Assembly (NCBI GenBank): GCA_964036665.1
Contig: OZ038526.1
Coordinates: 36,952,001-37,016,000 of the forward strand
Direction of reading: 5' to 3'
Origin: Gordius sp. MW1
Taxonomy: Eukaryota > Nematomorpha > Gordioida > Gordea > Gordiidae
Length of the DNA stretch: 64,000 bases
Part shown: one piece after another, positions 47,801 to 59,800 of the stretch
How positions within the stretch are numbered: the stretch's first letter is position 1
Layout of the letters: every line of letters begins with the position of its first letter
The notes under the pieces: generated by a model
Told to the model about the DNA's origin: nothing
What the model saw: the letters and a program-made list of their open reading frames with translations, nothing else
Database searches by the model: none
Position numbers and translations under genes: made by a program

Positions 47801-50800
47801 CGCTTCAGATTATACGCGGCGCTCAAGGTTGGGCCCTACCAAGTGGAGAGACCGCTGGAAGATTTAGAAGAGATGATTAACGAAAGCTCTAGCTCGGCTG
47901 TTAAAGTTATGGGTTTAGCCTATTCCCTAGAACCCGATTCGGTCCCTTTTGCGGCTATGGTTGATGGGGACGGCGACGTTATCGACTTTTTAAGACTGCC
48001 CAATATCTTGAAAAGGTTGCCACGAATTATTCGAAATATTTAAGAGAAAAAACGTAAAACTAACTTTAAAAAGAGCAAAATTGTTTGAATTATACTCGAG
48101 CTTCTAGGGTACTATTTAGTATCTTGTTTTTTCGATTGAAAATGCCAATTTTTTAAAATGATTATCCTTAAATTGAAAAAAATGAGCGAACGAATAAAAA
48201 AATGCAATTTTTTGTGTGGTAAATCTAGAAATTATAAACACCACAATCATCAATAGGCAACTCTGTGTTTTTTTAACTAAACATTAGAGGTCGATCCTGT
48301 TTTCTATACATGGCGCATTGTATTACATTTTTATACTTTTATTGGTATGGCAGAAAGCACGCGCTCCGACCTCAAGAGCGCGCCGCTAAGCAAGCGGACC
48401 TAGACGCTCTGCGCGCATTTATCTTAGCCAAAAAGCCCCACGTCATAGCTGTGGCAGCAGAATCGCGCGACGCCCTCTACTTGCAAGAAGATATCAAGGA
48501 CGTTTGTTTAGACCTCGAACAAAATCAGGTAATTTCCAAAGCGTTTATTGACTCAAAAAAATTGTTGATAATGGTTGCGTTCATGGGCATAGGCAGCATT
48601 GGGATTAGATAGGTGCATAGGGAGAGGCAAAATAATCTTTTTTGAAATTTTAGCCGTAATTTCAAGAAATTTTTGGATTTAGAGGGAGCGCAGCCTCCCC
48701 CCCCCCCCGACTACACCCATGGTTGCGTTGCTAATTAAATATAGGCTTGAACAAAGATATATAGAACAACTTGGTCCCAACCCGAATTTTAACCCAGTTG
48801 TAAAGGATGAAATTTCAAATTTCTGATGAATTCGAGCCGAGACGTTCTATATTATTTCAATTCCTAAACACTAATAATGAATTGCCCCTTTCCTCTTATT
48901 TTAAAACCATAGTAGGTTGCTTGGAACTTTGGCAAAGACATCCTTCAAGAGGCCCCTATAATGCCGAATTTTGTTTTTTAAAGCAGCTTCGAGCTTTGGG
49001 TTTTTTTCTCCTTAAATCAATCGTTTTTACGAGTACTATATTAAAACGTCAAAGTCGAATGGGCGCGCAATTTAAGCGTTATAATCCGTCAACGGTGGTA
49101 ATAAGGCTGAAAATGGTGATTTGGATTGTAAATTTAAATAGCCAGCATTATTAAGTTTTTCCATTAACTTCTCAAACTGCTTTCCCCCTAATTTTTTATC
49201 AATCATCGGGAGAGAGCGTTAAGCCGCAACGACGCTCTTGAAATTTTTTAAGTAGACGCTCTACCTGTTTGATTGTATCAAACTAGGCCCTACCTCCGGT
49301 CGGGGTAACCCTTGTAGACAACGATTGCGCGCTCGTTTACCAAAACTCAAAACGGGCCGCCTCAGAATTTCCTGATTACCCACCAGTCCTGAGGCAAGCC
49401 GTAAGCTTGGCCCGGCGAGTCCAAGACCCTCTGCAAGAATTTTGCGGTCTTTGCGGACCTGACCAGGATATACTTTGCTTGAGACTAGACCCTGCCCAAG
49501 AATTACTTCAAGCCCAACGGCCCCCCAAAGCCGACAACGCGCAAACTGAAACTGCTATGAAACGTAAGGCATTTTGTGTTACTTAAGCTAGAAAAATTGC
49601 TTAACTGCTCGCGAAACAATTACGTTTTTTGCTCGAGAAATGGGTCTTAATTGATGTTAAAATGCTCCAGCTGTATTCTTGTTAATATTTTTAAGACGAG
49701 CAATTCCTATCCTTTTTCAAGCTTTATGCAGGTTTTTTCATTTAGGCGTTTAAAACGGATTTTTATGAGTATGAAAACATCCATTAAATTACCCTTTATT
49801 TATCCATAGTGGACGATGAATTGCAAATTCATTTTAATACTTTACTTTTATATTCTAGAGCAATTTTCAAAACTCGTGCCTAGAGATGGGTATTTTCCCG
49901 GGAATTTTAATTGAGGGAATATTCCCGGGGAAAAACGGGAATTTAGGGTAATTACTGGGAAAAATAAAAAGTTTAATTGATAATATAGTGTATAAGATAA
50001 AGAATTTGTTAAAAAACATGCTAATATTAAAACGAGATGCTAATTAAGTTTATTTGTCCAATAATATACAAAATTTTATCACAAATTAACATCTCAATAA
50101 AAGTTAAGAGATATTTGAACTTTGACTATCGTCATTAAGCGATGAAATTGATGCATCAGAAGAAGATAATTTTCGCTTTAAAACTGACAGTATTGTTCAA
50201 GTGTATATTGTGTCTTATAGAAACTAGTTTCTTGACCTTGCCATTCTTCATCCGATTTCGTGATTTAGAATGAACATTTCCAAACGTAGACCAATTCTTT
50301 CCTTGGAAGTACTAGTGGCAGGAAGCGAAAAAGTTTTACAGCAACTTCTGACAAGGGTTGATTCGTGCATAACCCTTTCCACCACGTCAAGGGTGAAGTG
50401 TAGCTTGCATTATCCCATATAGAGCTTTCGGCAAATAACCCGTCTTTTGCGCGAAATTCTGCCAAATTGGCAATAACTTTGGCTACATTTAGATCTGCGC
50501 CATGAGGAATAATTTTAGAAGCTTGAAAGGCTTGGCCAATTTCTTTAGGCGTCAGATGAAGTCCACAATAACGTGGATCAAGCAAATTTGCCGCCATATC
50601 AAAGTACTTACAGCAAAACGTCTTTCTTTTGCTAATGTATTTTTTAATTAAGGCTGTATCGGGTTGACAAAATTCCTTGCTAGAGATTTCATTAAAATGT
50701 GTTTTTATTTTATAAAAAGCTTCGGGCACATCCTTCAGTGATCCATTGTCACTTTCGATAGAAGTCATTTTCGTCAAAATGACATCTAAAAAAAGGGTCA

Positions 50801-53800
50801 ATTTTTCTCAAAAGACATCATTGTCGCAAATTTAAACGTTTTCTGCGATCAACAAATGTATCCATAAAAGCTAATTCTTGAAGAATGTCTTTGTTTATCA
50901 AAAAACTATTGAGCTTTATCACATTACCGCCCCATCTTGTTGGACAGTGGATTTAAAGGTTATTGTTCGGTTTTTGTTAGGTTTTTCATTGAAGGTTGAA
51001 GACAAAATTGTATTAAATTTTATATATTTATTAATTTTGTTTAACTTTGGCTGTTATATAGTTTGGATAGTGGTGACTTTATTGCAAATATCTTAAATTA
51101 ATAGATTAAGTCCGTGTGCTGCACAGCCAAAGCACTCAATTAAAAGAAGTTGAGATTTAATTATTTCCCAGACCTTCTTCATATTTATTGTCCGTTACAA
51201 ATGCAATGCACTTTTGAGTACCAATTTCTTGCATTACCTTGAGAAATTCACTAGGTATATACTCACCAGGGTGGGCATTCGACCCTGTGTCTATAGATTG
51301 TAGAAAAATGCGTTTTGGTGTCATTATAATAAAATTAATTATAGACTCTCCCCTAATATTCGTCCATCCATCGCTGACCAATGTAAAATTAGAGCCTGAT
51401 TTTAGTTTTTCATTTATAATTGTTTTAATCTTGTCAAATTGAACATTAAGCAAGGAACCTCCTATTGCATTTAGATTTAAAAATGTCCTTACATAATTCT
51501 CAGTTATATTAAACTGACAGTTGGACATATAGATAGCCAGTGCAAGCTTTTCATTTGACCATTCTTGTTGCACTGGAGTCATGCTATCGAAGTACTGATT
51601 AATATTTGATGTAGATTGTTTTGAAGTAATTAAATTTTATGTTAACACAGGTATTTTTTCAGTGGGGTGTTTGTCTTCCACCACTGCAGAAATTGTAGAT
51701 GATTTTGGGGAAATTGAAAAAACTTCGAATTCTAAGCATCTTTTTTCCCTTGCATACTCTGGACATTTATGGATATGGGTAAACATATTTGTTGGGTTAG
51801 GAAGTTCTATTAAAGATTGCAATAATTGCAGATAGCAATAAAACCTTTCTTATTGGAGGATATATGCCTAGAAAAATGTTTCCAGATATCAGATGGTTTT
51901 TTGGCACCTTTTTATGAAAGGAACTAATTTAAAAATATTTTTAATAAGTTTTAATTATCAAATCAATATTTAGATATTTACAAATAAGTAGACAAAAGTT
52001 TTACATGAATAAAAGTGTCCAAAATGAATACAAAGTTTCATTTAAATTATATTTATTTTACATGTAAGTGTGTGTGAATTTAAATCAAAAATTATGGTGC
52101 TAAATTAAATTAAAAGTCAAACAGATTTAACTAAATGTTAATTTAAATTTCAAGGTTAAATTGCTTATATGAATTTATTTGAGCTTACTGTGTGTGTGAA
52201 GTGGAATTGAAAATTATGGTACTAAACTAATTTAATGTCAAACAGATTAAACTAAATGTTTATTTAAATTTACATATATGTGTAACTAACATGAAATATG
52301 GCAACCGAAATTTCAAAGTTAAATGCTAGTTTAATTTTTAATGTATTTTTTCTAGAAATAAGTGTTAGAAAATAGTTTCAAGTAAAATAACAATAGGCAA
52401 AAAAATGCTAAATATAAGTTACCACGAGGAAAATATGAAACTCTATATGATTAAAATTAGTTAACAAATAAAATAAATTTTATGCAAAAACTAAAAAGCA
52501 TTAATTTTTTAGGGGAATTTATCGTAGGGGAAATACCCATAGTGCCATCTCTACTCGTGCCTCATCAATTTTGTAATAAATTTGTATTTCTGCGTCAAAA
52601 TTTACTTTGCTGTCCCCTAAATTCGGCATCTTTTAATTTCAGAGATAATTTTTTTTGTAGCATCCATTATTTATACCATAAAAATAGATAAATAGTTCCT
52701 TTATAAATTCTATGCTTCATGATTAGGAATTTTATGCTTTGCAATTTCTAAAGTTATGGAAACTACTTTTATTTGAAAACTTTATGGATGAGAATTTTAT
52801 TGCGCAAATAACTTTTTTAGGAAATTTATAAATTTTTCGATCATGAAAACGATACAATTTGGCTAACTTGCTACATAATTTTGACCTAGGGTTAAACAAT
52901 TTTTCGGAAACGCCATACTACCTATTTCTAAGGTCCAAGAACGTGTATGACTTTATGTATAAGAAATTTAGGGTAAAAATAAATAAATCCCTGACTAAAC
53001 ACATGAAAAACACAACTGTGAAATTGTTATATAATATTAACCCTAAAAACGACAAACTGTTTTTGACTCCTTAGACCTTACACTATATACCAACTTCGTT
53101 TAGCTCGTTTTCGATCGAGCACCAAAACACCATCTACCGGTGGGTTCGGCCCATACGAAACCGACCTGGCCCGAGCTCTGACCCGCATATTCGTTGACCG
53201 GGTCAATGCTACGGGCGTAGACATCAATGCTGCCCTCGCCCGTTCTCGGAAAACATTAATCAATTCCCGCTCAAACGCTAGTTCGGGGGCTTACGATTCT
53301 GGGACCTTGCTCCAATTTTGCTGCGGGCTCGGGCCGCGAAAAGCGGCCGGCCTACTTAAAATCCTTAGGCAGCGTGGCAATGGGCCCGGCTCTTCGGGCA
53401 CGGTCCCTAGGCTGGAAAATCGAACCCAACTTGTTACGGTTTGTCACATGGGCCCCAAAGTTTTCGTTAATTGTGCGGGTTTCGTGAAAATAGACACTGC
53501 CGCCTTAGCGCTCTTGGAAGAAGAAGAAGGTCGAAAAGGGGGTAGGTCCCTTATAGCACCAATTTTGTTCGCAAACTAATAATACACTCTAGATTAGTGT
53601 TGTGGCTGGGTTTTGTTGGTCCACCTTTGGTTTTAGTGGACCATACATAAAGAGAGCAAAGGTGGATGGAGTTTGTTTTTCTTAGTCAACCTTTGAGCTT
53701 ATTCCAAATTTGAAAAATAGAGCAGAGTGGATCCTTAGTCTTAATTAAACCGAGGGTCGACCCAACAAAACCCCTTTTTACAAACTATCCAAATTTCAAT

Positions 53801-56800
53801 TTTGGAGCTAGTCTTTATCATAGCTCTAGGAACATCCCTGATTTTAGCCCAAAATAGTGCCTGTATAGACACCTACAGTTAAATCAACCATACTGGTTGG
53901 GAATGGGATAGATTAGTTTATTATTTCAATTTGGTCTTTTTTAATCTAAACTTTCAATTATGACTCTAGAATAGTGTATTCCTAAGGGCTTCGCTAATTT
54001 TATGCCAAATTCTCTATCGTGATAAACTCAATGATTTTTAAAATTGGTAATCAGGTGAGGTGGTTTAGATTATTCTTTCAATTATGACGCTATGGGCTTA
54101 GCCAGCATTGGAATTAGAGGGGGGCAATAATGATTTAGGAGGGGCAAAATGATCATTTTATTTAATTTTTAGCCATAATTTTAATAAATGTTTAGGTTTA
54201 GAGGTGGTGGGCAGCCGCCCCTTTGTCCTTCCCTGGCTACGCCCATGGACGCTAGCGTAGTGTAGTTCCTAGGGCGTCACTAATTGCATGCCAATTTCTA
54301 TCATAATAAACACTATTTTAAAATTTATTTCGATTTTTTCCACGATTTTACATGAGGTGGGGGTGGTTCCGATTACTACATCGAAGTGTTGGACAGTACT
54401 CGAATCCATCCGGAAACTTACGAATGGGCTCGTAAAATGGCTGTGGACGCGCTTGAATGGGACGAGACCGGGCCGGCCCAAGAAGAGGCCCCAAACCCGG
54501 CTTCGGCCTTAGAAGAAATTTTGGAAAGCCCGGACCGGCTCAAGGACTTGGATTTGGATGCTTTTGCCGAAGAGCTAGAACGACAAGGATTTGGGAATAA
54601 AGTGGCTACGCTCTATGATATCCGCTCGGAATTGACTCATCGGTGTGTATACCTTTGTTTATACGCAGTGTTATAAAAACGGATGGGTTTTGTTTTGTTG
54701 ACCTTTAGTTTTAACCGAGTAAACATCAACAAACCAAAGATTTTTTGGTCTGTTTTTCTTAGTCGCATAAATAGACCAAAGGTTTGATCAAAAAAACTCT
54801 TGGCCTATCCCTTTTTACGACGCTAGTTTATAGTTTCCCTCCCTACGTTTTCCCCATAAATCTCAATGCAAATTTGGTGATTTTTGAGACAAAATTGCGT
54901 AAAAATACGTGAAATATAATGTATTATGTTATAAGAAAAATCTTTTATGATATATAATTAAAAGGGTTATTTTACGAAAGTTGCCATTAATCGGTCAACG
55001 GATTTGAAATTGTACAATACATATACATTAATTACTATGCAATTTATGGGCTCGCTTTTGGTTGTCATGTCCGTCCTCTCCAACTTGTAATTTTTGTTTT
55101 GAATAATTGCCGTGGAAACTTACACTGGTTTTTAATGGTTGTGGACTTATGCTTCTGTAAAAGACGTTTATTCTGTTTCGCAAATACACTAGCCAATGAC
55201 CGCTGATTGGCTTTACTTTTCTCCACCTCGCCCGAGCCCAAATAATTTATATATATATAATAGATAAAGTTTTTTGCAACCATCTCTATCCCATGCAATT
55301 TTTTGCATATACGAACTCCTTTTTATCCTTGCTATAGCTACAAAGATACCCGTATCATACCCATTCCACCCAGCGTGGAAGAACGCTTCAATTTAGTGAC
55401 CAAAGAAACACCCCTCACCCTGTACATTGGCAAGATGGTTCTGGTGCGAGTCACTAGTTTAGCCTATCGTCGCCCCAAACAAGACCAAACCGATAGTGCC
55501 AACCCGGTCCGTAACGAAGAGACGGGCCTTTGGCAATGCCCGTTTTGCTTTAAAGCCGATTTTCTGGAACTTAGCGAAGTTTGGAGCCATTTCGATAGCG
55601 GTCAATGCCCGGGCCAACCCGTAGGAGTTAGGTTAGTTCTCCCTTAGTGTCGTGCAAAACGGCTGGTCTCTGTTTGGTCGTCCGACCTTTGGTTTTGGTC
55701 GACTGAACATGGGCAGACCAGAGCTTTTTTGGTGTCTGTTTTTCGTAGGGCTTGTCTTAATATCGGATTTGCTGCTACGGGTTATAACATAGCCGTGTCT
55801 TAACTTCGAATTCACAGCAGATTTGCATTTCAGACGCATAACATAACAGCTTCCCTAAGCTTAAATGTTGTATGTTTTTAAATTATTAGCAAAGCATAGG
55901 CGCACCAAAGGTTTTTTGGTGTCTGTTTTTCTTAAGGCTTTCTTAATATCGGATTTTGCTGCGCAGCAAAAATCGTCGTTGGGGGTTATAACATAGCTGT
56001 GTCTTAACTTGGAATTTACAGCAGATTTACATTTCAGACGCATAACAACAGCTTTCCTAAGCTTAAATGTTGTATGTTTTATAAATTTTTAGGTATTAGC
56101 AAAGTTTAGATTTAATCTCAAGAGTTAAATAAATACGTTTCTAACAATCAAAAAACAAAATATAAATAATTACAACCGAGTTTGATCCATGAAAATGAAT
56201 CGGATATTTAGACAAAAATAAATTCGCGCGATTTGAATCTGAATCCGGTATTAAGACAAGCATTTAGTCAACCTGTAAGCTTGTCGAATTCGAAAAACAG
56301 ACCAAAGTCGACCGTAGTCTTAGTTAAAGCAAACAGAACCAACTGTTTTTGCAACACTTGTTCCACTGTTCTACGATTTTGGCTCTTTCGGAAATATTAG
56401 CTGAGCCCAGCCCTAACCCTAACCCTAACAACGATATTTATAAGTGGACAGGTAGCAATTATATTGAGCCTTTCACCCCTTTTTGGTGTTAATTGAACGG
56501 CGTTTCATCTAGTGTATGTAGCTAATTCTGAAATAATAGACGAGTGATTGGGACGTTGTTTTTGATAGTTTAGTAGTAGATTCTTTCTTTTTGAGACTTT
56601 CAGTTAAATAAATAATCATAAGGTTAGCTTAGGAAGTTATTATATGTGCAATCGTAGTAACAGGTTCGTGAAAACCTCCAGATTTTAGCTATTCTAAATA
56701 AAAAATGGAATTATTTTTTATTATGGGTAATTAAATATATATTTTGAAAATGATTTGATTTTTTCATATCGTTGGCTATTGTTAATAATTATGATTTATT

Positions 56801-59800
56801 TAAACACATAATAAAGCAATCTTTTTTTAATATTTTGGTGTTTTATCCAGTTTTAATATTTGTTCTACGACTTTGTTTAAAGCTGTAAATTTGTTGTAAA
56901 ATTTTTCTATATATTTGAGCTCTATTTTCAAACAGGGTTAGACTGGATAATGGAATTAGCGGCTTCATTCACATTCGCAATATATCGGACAAAAATGTAA
57001 AAAATCCTGAAGAACGCGTCAAAATTGGAATGACACTATACTCTAGGGTCTTGAAAATTGACATTGACCGTTTTTCTGTGAGTTTTCTCATTTTATAATC
57101 AAATTTATTTATTTTTTCAATGTATTTTTAATGTGATGAGTGGGTAGAAAAATGGATAAATGCTAAGGTAGTTTTCAGATTATCTATTTTTTAGAAATGA
57201 ATTTCATAAATATATTTATTTGATAATGAATGGGGTTTTGCTAATGATACTTGCTACATCTTAATTTTTTTTTTAACAAACTCTTACACAATTCAAGCAT
57301 AGAAACGCAAACTTTTACTTTTTGATTAGCTACCTTACCAAAACTATAACATATAATTATCGAGGACCCAGTGTAGAATTAAGCACCATTTAACCTCTCT
57401 TCAACTAAAGCGTAAAATTTTGTCAAAAAATAAATATTTTTACGCAGTCTTGGAAGTAGCTTCAATGTATTAAATTTTACTCATTAGTGCAGGAAAGTAT
57501 CGATGTCTGAATTGGGACTTTTAAATTTTTAAACTGGGAACCTTCTGTAGTAAATAATAGCAGCGGACTCTTGTTTCCATCTTATCGAAAATATTAGCGA
57601 ATCCCCTGCAAATGTAGAATTCATCCCTTCAATTTTCATTTTTCCCCCTTTAAAACCCGTCACAAAACGGATTTCTGTAGGTGGAATTGACGAGTAAATC
57701 ATCCGACCTCGCCGATGTGAATAACGAATTTCGACCGCCCAAAGATTTGTTTTATGATTACGATGAAGAAAGCAAGGATCTGAAAGTTGCAGAAGAGAAG
57801 GCAAAACGCAAGAGCGGTGGCCAAGTTTATGTTAAGCGTGTTATAGCTCATCCCGCTTTCAAAAACATTGGGTAACGTCTAAAATTAAATTCCCATGGTT
57901 TTATGGGATACTTATTTCTTGGGCATCTGATTTTATTAAAAAATACATTTTTTTACGAATTTTATACATGGATAAAAATTGAAAATTGCACTTTTTGGCC
58001 TTAGCGTTTTTTAGCATGGAATAATTTCTATTTATTCATTATAAAAAGCTTATTTCAAAAAAAACATAATATTATCAAATCAAAATAATGGATTTAATGG
58101 TACAAATTTTACCATATTAAACATATGACATGAGAAGCCTATGTGTAGTCTATGCTTCTAATATTAGACCTAGAGCGTTATATGAACTGCTTGTGCATCA
58201 ATATGGTGTTGAATTTGTAGCTATCATTTTTATAACAAAAAAAACTTTTTCTATAATGCTTAGATTGACCATTTGTGGAAAAAGTTATTAAACACCCATT
58301 TTTAGGTATAAAGAAGCGGAAGGTTTGATGCAGTCTATGTCCCAAGGCGAAACAATTATCAGGCCAAGTAGCAAAGGAGAAGACCACCTCACTGCTACGT
58401 GGAAAGTTACCGACGATATTTATCAACACATTGGTATTTTCTTCAATTTTTACCACATTATTACACATTTTGCCTGAAAAATTCTGTTTTATTTCCAGAA
58501 ATTTTTGGGTATCTCAACGATCTGTCCCTATTTTATGTTAATTTTAGCAACCTTATTTTTCATTTATTTTTTTATGTTCCGATTGTGTATTGTCATCGAA
58601 AACATTTATTTTTAAAGCTTTAATCACTGTGAGAAAAGTCCCTAAAATTATTGTTACCTTCACTCATAAAATGAGATGGGTGTAATAAATATGGCAGGAC
58701 GGACAACTAAAAACGAGCCCATAAATTGCATAGCAATCGATATTTTGTTAAAATTAATTTTTTAGCTAGCTTTTTAACGCAACATCTTCGGCAAAAATGA
58801 TAATACGAAGCATGACAGGCATTTTCATTTTAAAATTGGAATTTAAACTTTCGCTAGCTCTCAATCCTACCTAAAACATTATGTAAAAAAGATGATATCA
58901 AAGAATTAATCTTTTTTACCATTATTTTAAATCACCTGAAATTCGCGTGAGACCATTAGTTTTATAATTTTTTTTCAAGAGATAAAGTTAGTTTATTGAT
59001 ATATACCTGAGCATAAGATCATATACTACAATAATAATATAAAAACTATTATATACGTGTAATATTTTTATAGTTTTATATAAAATGGATATAAAAATGT
59101 TACAATTTTTAAGGGTTGTAGCTACTGTATTTGCAAGGGTATAGCACAAAACTGAGATTTAAAACTAAGAGACTCTTTTATCAAATAAACACGGCTTTAT
59201 TTAGATAACTGCGATTAATATATACGACCGAAAATAATACATATATTCAAAATAAGGTAAATTTAATACTATGTACTTTGAGTGTTTCAAATAACGAAGC
59301 TTAGATACATATTATAACTAAATAACTGTCGCTACAGTAACTCAACTCTTAAGGTTATCCTATTGTACCTTAAGATTTACAGTTCGCAATGCTCAACCTA
59401 AAAGCAATTATAATAACAATAATCGACGTTTTAATTGCTATGCGTTAGATATTGTCGTATATGTGAATACGTGAAATAAGATAAGAATAGTTTATTAGTA
59501 TAACTTTTATTTGTCTAACGTTTTCTACAGATTATAGTATTGCTATAATTATATTTTTAATAGGGTAAGCCAAAGCCGGGTTGGTAGAAACCATATGTTT
59601 TACTTCTATTATTTTAACTGTGTTTGCCCCTACCCCTGGCCCTATTATTTGATAAAGATTCATATAATTATCCTTCTTATTCTTTTTATCCATCATCCTA
59701 TATTTCCTATCGTAATGTTATAAGACATCAAAGAAGAGGGCAAAGAAAAAGCCTTTACCCTGGGCCGTTCCCTGTGGATTGGAAATGAGGAATTTGAGGA

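Noticed and set aside
48807..49154. 115-codon plus-strand frame between SPT6 exons 14 and 15
   Set aside because: It lies in intron 14, has no Spt6 similarity, and exons 14 and 15 join in phase without it.
52859..53074. 71-codon plus-strand frame just before SPT6 exon 16
   Set aside because: Intronic, AT-rich, no motif; exon 15 joins exon 16 in phase with a good TTTAG acceptor.
56408..56430. A true telomere or chromosome end
   Set aside because: Only three CCCTAA units, inside an SPT6 intron with coding exons on both sides.
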